Assembly (NCBI RefSeq): GCF_010183535.1
Contig: NC_071329.1
Location: 19,606,879 to 19,670,878, forward strand
Direction: 5' to 3'
Length of the DNA: 64,000 nucleotides
Origin: Caenorhabditis remanei
Lineage: Eukaryota > Nematoda > Chromadorea > Rhabditida > Rhabditidae
The position numbers and the translations under genes were made by a program. Shown here piece after piece: positions 47,799 through 58,000 of the stretch (the first letter of the stretch is position 1; every line of letters begins with the position of its first letter). The notes below the pieces were generated by a model, which made no database searches, was not told where the DNA came from, and saw only the letters and a list, made by a program, of their open reading frames with translations.

Positions 47799-49513
47799 TC
47801 TTTCTGTGGTTTTTGTTGTGATTTTTGTGTTTTTAAAAGAAAAAAAGGAGAGAATTGATGAATAATATAATTTATTGAAGTATATTTATGTGTTTATGCG
47901 ATTAACTTTCGTTCATATTATGATTTTATATTCAAAGTTTACAGAAAAATGAAAAGAGAGGAGATTGGTTATGTGTTTATGCGATTAACTTTCGTTCATA
48001 TTATGATTTTATATTCAAAGTTTACAGAAAAATGAAAAGAGAGGAGATTGGTCTGCTAGTTCAACTACAAACTACAATATCAAGGATAGCAGACCAATAT
48101 TGGTCTGCTATCTCAAGGTTTGTAGTTTGTATTGGAGCTAGCAGGCCAACATTTTGCGTTGATTGAAACGATTATTTAATAGATTTTAGTAAAAATTTTT
48201 CGAGGTTCAATAAGAAAAGTCGAGAAATTTTAATAAGCCGTACACGAAGGTTGATATTTCGTATACCATTTCGGATGCAATTTAATATCATCATCATACT
48301 GAAAATCAGCTGGAAGATCTCCCAAATCCTTTCGTTTGTTGAAAGCTCTCCGGATTGCCACGTGGCAAATTGTTCCTCCAATTGGTTTTTTAGTTTCAAA
48401 ATCTTCTCTCGTTTCTCGATGTTCACAGAGAAGATATTGATCAGTGAAAATCATTGAAAAGGCGTCGACACTGATGAAGAAAGAACAAAAGATAAGAAAT
48501 GAAGAGATTAGAATTTTCAAATGATAATTATGGTTGTTGGATTCTAGTCCAATTATGAATGCAATTGCGTAAATTAGATGAACAATTGCAATAACTTTGA
48601 CATATTGCTTGACTCCGAATGAGAATGGCATCATTTTGACGGGAAGTCGAATATAGACACGAGTACAAAGATTAAAGAAAATAATATAGGAGAAGATTAA
48701 TATCCAGATCGATACTGCATCAATAATCCGAATCGTCTAAAATTTGTTTCACTTTGAAAGGGACAAACATCACGGAAAATTGGTCTGCTAGCTTCACTAC
48801 AAACTACAAAGCTAGCTAGCACACCAATTTTTGTGAATTTTTAAAAAGCAATTTTTCTCATAATTCTCAACGATTTCCGTAGTTTAGCGGTGTTTGCAAG
48901 CTGAATTATACTTTTCACATAAAAAATTAACTATGGAATCAGCGTGGATTGAACAATAACAACGACTAGTTGTTTTGTTTTCCTCTTTTAAAAAAATTGA
49001 TTTCAGTGAATCAGTAAACTCACATTTAAATCGAATTCCTTTCTTCTCTCTGCAAAAATGCAAAAAATCTGTGAATTAACACTCAAAACCATGCCAGATA
49101 ATCCAATTCGAACTTGTGTTAGACTTTGAATTTTTTGAGGTAAAACTGGGGAAATTAGAAGTAAAAGAAATAGGAAAACTGAGAATGAAAGGAGATAATA
49201 TGAGAAAATTTGATTTTCTCTCATTTCTTCTACCGAATTGTAAAATAAATACGAAAACGAAATAGAACAAATGGGTAGTAGGTGCCAGAATGCTATATTA
49301 GAGTTGAACATGAATATTCCTGTATACGAAGCCAATAATTCCATGCAAAAGTAGATTGGACTGATTAGAAATTTTAGAATACATCTGATATAATCTCGAG
49401 CTTCGAAAGAATTTATTGAAGCTCTCTGACGTGGCATTTTATTGAGTCTCTATGCCATTCAAATCTGCCGCTCGATACTAGAGCAACGACACTCCGTTGT
49501 TACGTCATCGCGT
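47799..49513. repeat. segmental duplication, copy B
   Basis: Colinear with copy A (44706-46795) but without the 415-bp foldback. It has a private 83-84-bp direct duplication at 47886-48050 (TTATGTGTTTATGCG...GAGATTGG twice) in the 3' flank. Hairpins: 48048-48097 + 48100-48149 (pair, shared with copy A's 44872-44921 + 44924-44973), 48780-48827 in the intron and 49524-49572 upstream. Confidence 0.85.
48230..49437 (-). CDS. multi-pass membrane protein, unknown family (paralogue B)
   Basis: Exons 49024-49437 and 48230-48736 (minus), 306 aa, the same exon lengths as paralogue A. It keeps the MPRQ start, the DYIRCILKFLISPIYF first segment, MMPFSFGVKQYVKVIA in the middle and the C-terminal blocks IGGTICHVAIRRAFNKRKD and DDDIKLHPKWYTKYQP. 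It diverges most in the loop after segment 2 and in the extreme C-terminus (SCTAY). The conserved tail and variable membrane segments suggest constraint on the cytoplasmic side. Both copies lack frame disruptions, so both are probably functional. No family assigned. Confidence 0.8.
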
Positions 49514-50218
49514 GTTGTATATTTTGGTCTGCTAGCTCAGTATATATAGTTTGTAGTGATCTAGCAGAGCAATAGGCGTTTCGAACCTCGTTCAGTCTTT
49601 TGTCGATTTTTCAATGAAAAAAGTTATAATCTTTGATATTTTCAGAAATCGAACAACGTCGTCGTACGACGCGTCGTCTCGTCGATCCCGAAGGAATAAA
49701 TTTATTGTTTATTTTCGATAAATAAATTAGTAAAACTGTTCATTCTGGAATTTCGGTTGTTTTTTTAATTGTTATGCGATTAACTTTCGTCAATATTATG
49801 ATTTTTACAGGAAAAACTTGAGAAAAGTTCGGAAATAACACTAAAAACGGAGGAGGAAAGAGTATTGGACTGCTAGCTCCATTATCGTAGTTTGTAGTCA
49901 AGCTAGCAGACCAATATTTAATTCCCAAATTGCTATTTCTGAATTCAGCTTATTCGTAAGCGTTACATTCGCTTTTCAGAGAAATTCCTCCCATTTTCAT
50001 GCCAGAACGTAAATTGGTCTGCTAGCTGAACTACAAACTATACGAGAAGAGATAGCAGACCAACGTTGGTCTGCTAGCTCAAAACAAATAGTTTGTAGTG
50101 AGCTAGCAGACCAATTAGCGTTTTGCTTCGTTTTAACCGGATTTGCCGAGTTTTCCCAAATTATCCTTTATTGAAACACTACAAAAGTGAAATAATCAGA
50201 CCGAAAGTAATCAATTTT

Positions 50219-52378
50219 TTACAATCCCTTCAATCGATTACTATTTTTGAATTGGCAGTTCTCCGGGTCGTATTCCTCCTCCAATCTCGCTTTGAGCTCA
50301 TCCTCATGCTCTTTTCCACGTACTTCTATCACCATTTTGACACGTTGCGATGACATATCGTTACGCATAAATGCACGTTCCTGTAGAAATAGAATCGTGT
50401 GGCGAAATTGCAATAAAGTGGGCGGAGCCTCAAAACCTACCAAATACAAATCTCTGACATTTCCGCTCAACTCTCCCACCAATCCAGTCAACTTTGATAA
50501 GCCACCCGGCTTATCCGGTATGATTACAGAGAGACGAATCACGCGGTGATCATAAGCAAGACCTGTGAAGCGTTTGTAGTTTGTAGTCATCTAAGCAGAC
50601 CCTACCTCTCTCTATGCATCTACCCAACGAAGTACTGTCGATGTTTCCACCCGACAAAATCGAAACCACATTTTTTCCCTTCAAATGTGACAGTTTTCCC
50701 GATAAAATTGCTCCGATTCCAATAGCTCCGGCTCCTTCGCACACCACCTGAGGAAAAAATGGGTCTGCTTATTTTAAGCAGCGCCAGAAATTAGGAAATT
50801 AGCCTCACTTTCTCATTCTCAATCAAACGAAGAATAGCAACGGCAATGTCGTTTTCAGCCACACTTATCACTCGATCCACTTTTCCTAAATTCTTGGTCT
50901 GCTTAGAGCACTTCCAAAATTGGTCTGCTTAATGAAACCCACCTATCATCGATGCGAACGCATTAACTCCCGCATTAGGCACCGCCAAACCGTCTGCCAA
51001 TGTAGGACGAGTCGGTGTGTAGACCGGATGGCCTGCTTGGAGGGATTTCTGTGGGAAATGTAGTATTTGTAGTCTTGTTGGGTCTGCTTACCACAATAGC
51101 TTGACACGTCTCACTAACCACTCCAATCACTTCAGTACTTGGAGAGAGCGCTTTCACAGCGGTTGCCACTCCTGGAAGCATTTGGGGATTTAGGTCACGC
51201 TTAAGTAGGCCACGCCTATCTAGATTCCGCCCATTTTGTAGTGTCGGCTCGAAAACCAGGAAAAAGTGACTTCAGTTAAAAGAAATCGAAAATGTTGGTC
51301 TGCTAGATATTGATTTGTAGTTTGTGTTTGAGCTAGCAGACCAACATGTGTTCCTATCGTTTTCATTGGTTTTCTATACATTTTTCGCGAAAACAATAGT
51401 TTTTTAAAACATTTTCTCAATAGTTTTCGGCAAAAGTTCCAAGAAAATCACAATTTTGGCCTCCTACCTGCAACAAGTCCACCACCACCAACGGGTACCA
51501 AAATAGCATCAGGCATCGGACACTCCTCTAAAATCTCCAATCCCACAGTCCCCGCCCCCGCTAGAATATCATAATGATCGTATCCGTTGATGTACGTTCC
51601 TTGGTTATCATGAGCCAATTGTAAAGCGATTTCACGACTCTCCGCTATGTCATTTCCCTGGAATGAAATAGAGCTGCTTATTTGTGGAGCTGCTTAGAGA
51701 AGGAATACCTTCACTAGGATATTGGCGCCCAGTTCTTGGCAACGATTGATTTTCATAAGAGGTGCGATGATAGGCATCACTACGTTTACCTGGAAATGGA
51801 GGAACTGACTTTGGGTCTGCTTAAATACTTCCCGGTCTGCTTATCCTAAGCCTCACCTCTACCCCCAATTGCTTCCCATGCAACGACAGAGCCAATGCAT
51901 GATTCCCGGCGGACGCTGCATAGACGCCCGCCTTCTTTTTCTCCTCCGTCAAATTCTGAAGTGCATAACGGGCGCCTCGTTCCTTGAAACTTCCAGTGTC
52001 CTGAAGGGGCGTGGCTTAGAAAGGGGCGTGGCTTATAGAGGCGGAGCCTAAGTACCTGATTAACTTCCATCTTCAGGAAGACATTCATATCGAACAGTTT
52101 CGAAAGACACCGAGATTTTCGGCAATCCGTACGAACTACACCTCCCTGAAAAAAAGGGGCGTGGTTTTCCTTTTTCATTTTTGTCTACCTGAATCCGATG
52201 ATGAGCCATCGAAATATCACCGAATTGCAAAATTTTCGGTTTTTCTGGGTCACAAAATTGATCCTTTAACGTGAAACTCGCCACGTGGCGACGTGAAATT
52301 TGATCTAGAACTTTGACGTGGCATTAATTTTGAATTCGACCTACAAAAAATCGATTTTTGCAACGTTTTTCGGAGCAT
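50219..52378 (-). CDS. L-threonine dehydratase / serine racemase-like PLP enzyme with ACT-like tail and probable mitochondrial leader
   Basis: Exons (minus): 52345-52378, 52189-52304, 52056-52145, 51857-52000, 51709-51789, 51468-51657, 51092-51171, 50943-51048, 50809-50885, 50606-50747, 50441-50562 and 50219-50380 (447 aa). It is a fold-type II PLP enzyme: TGSFKERGA holds the lysine that binds [11 protein letters not shown] the substrate loop, VGGGGLVAG the phosphate-binding glycines and SGGN near the catalytic C-terminus. The last ~85 residues ([20 protein letters not shown]) look like an ACT-type regulatory domain. Such enzymes deaminate threonine to 2-oxobutyrate and ammonia. The 34-nt first exon is inferred: it joins in phase over a 40-nt intron and adds [20 protein letters not shown], a basic leader of mitochondrial type. 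Without it the first in-frame ATG would be at MAHHRIQ. Confidence 0.85.
51295..51344. repeat. hairpin copy in a dehydratase intron
   Basis: A single copy in the 51172-51467 intron. Most other introns of this gene are short and instead carry the related word GGTCTGCTTA or its complement (50593, 50762, 50895, 50922, 51081 and, nearby, 51814 and 51835). Confidence 0.8.
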
Positions 52379-52689
52379 TATTGAGCCGAGGACAGACGAG
52401 TAGAAGAAATGTTTCGAGAGGAAATGAATTTATTTATTTAATTTGCAAAAAAATTATCAAGAATTGCCACGTGGCTAGTCGAATTAAGGATGCGCCCAAA
52501 TTGATGATGTGGCACGATCGTTCTGTTGATTTTGGATAGGTTCCAAATAGACACTGTTTCGGCGGGAATTTGAAAAATTTTGGGAATGACGATTTGATGG
52601 GGAGACGTGGCAGGTGGAGAGACCTGAAATAATTGAAAAATCTAACCAGTTTCAAGTGAAGATTAGCTTTTTTGACGAGAAAAATCAAG

Positions 52690-54656
52690 TTGGTCTGCTA
52701 GCTCTCTACAAACTACAAGTTTAGAGCTAGCAGACCAACGTTGGCATGCTAGCGCGTTACTGTAGTTTGTAGTGAGCTAGCAGACCAAAAGGTGCTGTCA
52801 GTGGTTTTTCAGTTGCTTTTTTGCGGTTTTCCGAGAATTACAGTCTGGTTTTCTGATTTTTGCGAAGAGACCCATATTGTTTAGTAAAAATTGCTAACTT
52901 GTCGGATTTTCTGATTTCTGAACGTCAAAAACATGTGTTGGTCTGCTAGCTCAACTACAAACTACAAGATTGGAGCTAGCAGACCAGTCTCATAATTTTC
53001 CAGTTAGTAAGCATTCACCTTGCACGCTCAATGGATCAGGCATCATCATCTGACTTCTTGTCAAAAATCCACGTGGCAAATCCATTTTCAAATTTTTCTT
53101 TCGTTTCCATTTCGAAGTCAAAAAGTAGATCACAGTGCCAACAAACATCAGAAACGTCAAAATACACATAACAACTACAGTAATTGCCACGTAGGCAGGT
53201 ACACGTGGCATTTGGAAGAATTTCCATGTGGAACTATCTCCAGAATACTCGACGTCGTCTTTAAATAGACGTCCGGATTCTGAAATCGCCACGTCATCAG
53301 CAGTCACTAATTCCACCGGGTGTACTGTAGTTGGCTTTTGGGTGAACGTCTCCAACGCCAGAGATAGTTTTTGGGGTTTTATGTAGTCGTCGAGAAGATT
53401 TTGAAGCTGTTTTTGTGAGCCGGATTCAGAAGATGATGACGTGGCACCGTGTTGTTCGAGAATTTTTCGACGGAATGACGTGGCGAATACAGCTTCTTGG
53501 AGACGGTGACGGAGATCTGACATGGATGAATCCACGATTTCACGTAGAAGTTCATCTAAGACCACTGCGTCGATCTATAAAAAGGCCAGCTTAGAGATTA
53601 AAAAATGTAGAAAAAGTAGTTGGTCTGCTAGCTGAACAAATGTAGTTTGTAGGTTGAGCTCGAAAACCCGGAAAAATAAACTTCAAGTGAGAGAAATCGA
53701 ATATTGGGTATGCCAGCTCACTACAAACTACATGAAAATAGCTAGCAGACCAACGTTGGTCTGCTAAATACTGATTTGTAGTTTGTGTTTTAGCTAGCAG
53801 ACCAACATGAGTTCCCTATCTTTTTTAGTGATGTTCTACTTATTTTCGCGCAAAAAAAGATTTGTTTTACATTTTCTCAACTGTATTCGGCAAAAATTCC
53901 GAGAAAATCGAAATTTTTAAGTGAGAGAATTTCGAACAAAAAGAAAAATGGTCTGCTAGCTCTCAAGTTTGTAGTTTATAGTGAAGCTAGCAGACCAATA
54001 CATGTAATTTTGGCTTTTTCATTGGTAATCCGTTTATTTTTTGCTATACTATTAAGTTTTTGGCTACTATAACACGATTTTGCTTCACATCTAAAAAATA
54101 TTCCCAAAACTATACCACTCACCTGTGAAGCAGTGGATCCCATTGATATCAAACATGAAGAGAGAATAAATAGAATAAAAGAAAAGTATTTCATCTTCAG
54201 AAGTTATAAGTACAGTAACCTGTAAGGTCAAAAAAGAAAAAACTAACCGAATAGAGCGATCCATCCCCTTTTTATACCTAACCTTAGACAGGTGTTATCT
54301 CTTCCAAAAAACCCATCTGCCATTTTTCCCAACGTCTTATTCTTTTGTTTATTCAGAAGACTTTTTCTCTTTTTCACGCAACACCGACATCCGATATGTG
54401 ATATCTTTGCGTTCTCCTCGCAGCAGGTTGTCACCTTTTCTTGACTAATTTACTCTCATGTTTTATTTGTTCTACTGATTGATGAGGTGGTAATGTTATG
54501 GGGGTAAGGGCAGGTGGTCTGGCTATCCTGGACGAGGACAATTAGTAAAAACACGGAAAAAATGAGAGATATTGATGAAAAATTATATTTTTATGCGTTG
54601 GTCTGCTAGCTCCATGTTTGTAGTTTGTAGTCTAACACATTAAGCTAGCAGACCAA
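52690..54656. repeat. hairpin family cluster near the single-pass protein gene
   Basis: Copies: 52690-52738 + 52741-52788 (pair), 52938-52987, 53620-53660 (partial), 53704-53753 + 53756-53805 (pair), 53948-53998 and 54598-54656 (loop lengthened by about 8 nt). The 53704-53805 pair and its flanks resemble the block around 51230-51420 (shared GCTCGAAAACC, AGAGAAATCGAA-type words and CATTTTCTCAA), so flanking DNA was copied with the hairpin. Confidence 0.82.
52990..54194 (-). CDS. single-pass type I membrane protein, unknown family
   Basis: Exons 54123-54194 and 52990-53574 (minus), 218 aa. Signal peptide MKYFSFILFILSSCLISMGS, then about 130 extracellular residues that are helical and charged (LDELLREIVDSSMSDLRHRL, LQEAVFATSFRRKILEQ) with a Ser-rich patch (ATSSSSESGS). 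A 25-residue transmembrane segment (YVAITVVVMCILTFLMFVGT...) is followed by a basic cytoplasmic tail (SKWKRKKNLKMDLPRGF). The 548-nt intron is packed with hairpin copies. No known domain recognised. It is divergent from NOL6 across about 0.9 kb. Confidence 0.75.
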
Positions 54657-55074
54657 TATCTAGTTGGCTTCAATATCCATTATTATCAAAAAGAAACCTC
54701 TGAATTTTCTTTTATTTTCAAAAATTTCGTAACGTTCTTGCTTGATTCTTCAAAATATTGACTTTTTCGCTGTAAAATTGTAAAATTCAGGGTTTTGTAA
54801 GGAAAAAAACAGAAACAGAGATTTCTATGCGATTTTTTCTCCTCGAATTTTACTCAATAAGTACTTATTTTCCATAAAAATCTATTTTTCTATCACAAAA
54901 GAAAAACTAATTTCAAATTTCCCTCTCTTTTTCCTTCAGTACGACACTCCGCTATCCCGTGAGTGCGTGTTGTTTATCGTAAATCTACCCCATTTATTTT
55001 CACTTCCAATCCATTTTTGTCTCTTTTCACCGATTTCTTCTCGATTCTTTTTATTTTTTGAGTAATTTTCAGAA
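54195..55074. other. intergenic, divergent promoter region
   Basis: Upstream region shared by the minus-strand membrane protein and plus-strand NOL6. One hairpin (54598-54656); otherwise A+T-rich. It ends TTTTCAG then AA before the NOL6 ATG. An open frame at 54243-54434 (minus) has Cys/Lys-rich composition but no other support. Confidence 0.45.
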
Positions 55075-58000
55075 ATGGAGACGCCCGAACTATCCGAAGA
55101 TGTGCTCCCGATGTCAAACGCTTTCAAATTGCTGGTAAAAGTTCAATTTTTGGGAATCCCATCACTAAAAAATTAATATCTTTCAGTGTGACGACTCTAC
55201 GCCAAAAATGAACAAAAAAGAAGTTGAAAGACATCGTCAGACAGCGAAAAAGATCAAAAATGATATAGAATCGGCCAAAATTAATCTAGAAATCGAGGTT
55301 TTTGCTAGGAAAACAGAAAAATTAATATTTTATAAATTTCAGTACAAAAACTTGGACTTCTGGACAGAACACGACATCAAACATCCTCTCCATCATCTTC
55401 AGAAGGCTATAGATGCCACGTCATCAAGTGTTACTCAGTTTAAATGGGTCAAACCTTCAAAAATCACAATTTCGGATCAAGTTTTCGTCGAAATGCCATC
55501 AGAGCTACTAGGAAATCGAGACTTTCTCAATTTAACCTATCCAACAAAACGAGCTCATTTCCTCTGCTGTATCGCAAAAATTCTGTCGAAAAACCACGCG
55601 AAAATCCACTTTGCGGCTGGTGGAATCCATCAGGATGACCCGATTTTCCCGGATTTGATTGTGGATGGTAGGCGTGGCTGCCACGTTAATAAAATACGTG
55701 GATTTTTGCAGGAATTCGAATTGGAATCTATTGTTCGGACGTGGCAAAACCGAAGAGATTCGCACCGAATATCGGAAATTTGAGACCGGCGACAGTGTTC
55801 GGAGAGAAGTTGTTCAAAGGTAGAACAAAAATAAATTTCGTGTTGAAAATACGGGAAAATGTTGAAAAGCTAGCAGAAAGAATACCAGAAAGCCGTAATT
55901 TTCAACAATTTAAAAATGTTGGTCTGCTAGCTCACTACAAACTACAAAATGGGCATAATAACTGGAAAAAACTATAACAAATGTGATTTCTAGACGAAAA
56001 AATATAATTTTTAACACCAATTTTCATTCAGGAGTCGAAATCGCCACTCCACGATTCAATCAACGTATGCTATGGTCAGTTCTAGAGTTGGATCTGTATC
56101 AGGAGTTGGAAAAGACTATGAAGGTAAGAAAATAGCAGTTGAATCAGAAAAAACTTCCTTTTTGATCGAATTTTCATTAAAAATCATTAGAACGTCTCCA
56201 AATTTCGCTGTTTTCATTCTTTTCCCATCGATTTCGAGATATATCTCCCTGCTTTCAGACTCATCCAACTGCTCGTTTGGCTCTTCATCTTCTCCAATCT
56301 CTCCTTGAAAACCGTCATCTCACCCACGCATTCTCCAAAATCGTCACAACTGCGCGTGTCGTTCGTCTCATTAAAAATGGAGAAATCACTGAGAAACAGG
56401 AGATTCTCACTGTTTTGAGAGCGATTTTCAAAGATTTTAGTGAGTAAAGCGATAATAACCGCAGGAAATTGCAATAATCATGAAAAAATAGCAAAGAATC
56501 TTCAAGTTAGGAGAGTTGGTCTGCTAACTCACTACAAACGTTGGCATGCTAGATCTGATTGTGTAGTTTGTAGCGAGCTAGCAGCCCAATATCAGTCTGA
56601 ACCAGTTTCTATTATTTTTATCGATTTTTGTAGCTTTTGGGTGCGATTTTCAAAGATTTTAGTGAGTAAAATTACTCCATTTGATAAAAAGCGCAGGAAA
56701 TTGCAAGAATCACGAAAAAATTACAAAAATGTTACAGTTGGTCTGCTAGCTCACTACAAACTACATAACTGGAGCGAGCAGACCAATGTTGGACTGCTAG
56801 CTCATTCCTGTAGTTTGTAGTGAGCTAGCAGACCAATATCAGTCTTTTATAATTTTTGTCGAATTTTTAGCTTTTCAGATTAAAATTATTGATTTTTCAG
56901 TAACCTGGTCACTTGATGATGTGGAACACATGGATGTCGATGAAGAAAAACTGGAAGATGATGTGGAAAAGGAGTATTCTCAGAATTTCGACGTTAATCT
57001 CATCTGGAGACATTTGAATATTGCATCGAATATCACAAAGAATCAAATGGCTAGAGTATGCGAGAATTCTAATAAAATACTTTAAAAAATATATTTTTAG
57101 ATGAAAAAAGAGCTCGCCACGTGTTATCCGTTGCTCGGACAAGTCTACACATTCGATCCAATTTTTATTGAGAAATTCCCAGTTTTTGCACAATATGACC
57201 ATGTTTCCAGGTAGGGGAGGCTCCGTAATAAAAATTTAATCAAAAACAGTAAGAAATGACGGAAAACAAGATTTTGGTCTGCTAGCTCAATACAAACTAC
57301 AATAATGGAGCTAGCAGACCAACATTGGTCTGCTAGATACTTGAGCGTAGTTTGTAGTGAGATAGCAGACCAATTCTTCAATTTCCGCTAATTTTCAGAC
57401 TCCACGTGAACGTCTCCCAACTTCTTCCGATTCTCGGTGAATTCGGATGTGACTCCGTGGATAATCGTGACGTCATCAGTCAATTCATCAAAAGTTTAGA
57501 GCGAAAAATCCAGCAAACCATGTCAGAGAGATACGAATTCATCGGAATTCATGAAATTACTGAAGACTTGAAAACCACGTGGCAACTCACTGACTACGCG
57601 TCACAGGAACGTCAGAAGACGTTTTTGATTGGATTCAGAATCACTTCGCAATGGAAGAATCCGTTGACTGTCGGACCATCTGCACAGACTAATGAGGCGA
57701 AAGGTGAGGAAAAAACAGTCGAAAAATGTTGAAAATTCAGATTGGTCTGCTAGCTCCACTACAAACTAAAAAACCGGAGCTAGCAGACCAATTTCAAAAA
57801 TTTTAATTTTCAGTCAATTTTTTCAGAATTCCGTGAATTATGGAAGGGAAGCAGTGAACTTCGCAAGTTCGCCGACACACGTATCTGCGAATGTGTCGTT
57901 TGGGCGGAGAAACCATCGGAAAAGGTTCCGCGGGCTGTTTTGCAATTTGTGCTGCAAAAGTAGGTCAAAAATAAATTTTTCGAACTAATTGTTTTTGATC

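Larger units (their letters stand above)
44872..50114. repeat. hairpin family around the duplicated membrane genes
   Basis: Copies: 44872-44921 + 44924-44973 (pair), 45617-45666, 45829-45866 (partial), 47687-47735, 48048-48097 + 48100-48149 (pair), 48780-48827, 49524-49572, 49864-49914, and 50014-50063 + 50066-50114 (pair). The hairpin in intron A and the one in intron B are in opposite orientation and at different places, so at least one postdates the duplication. Confidence 0.85.

Noticed and set aside
53020..53268. Plus-strand frame of 82 codons
   Set aside because: Antisense shadow of the single-pass membrane protein exon 2, which has a clear transmembrane segment and in-phase splicing.
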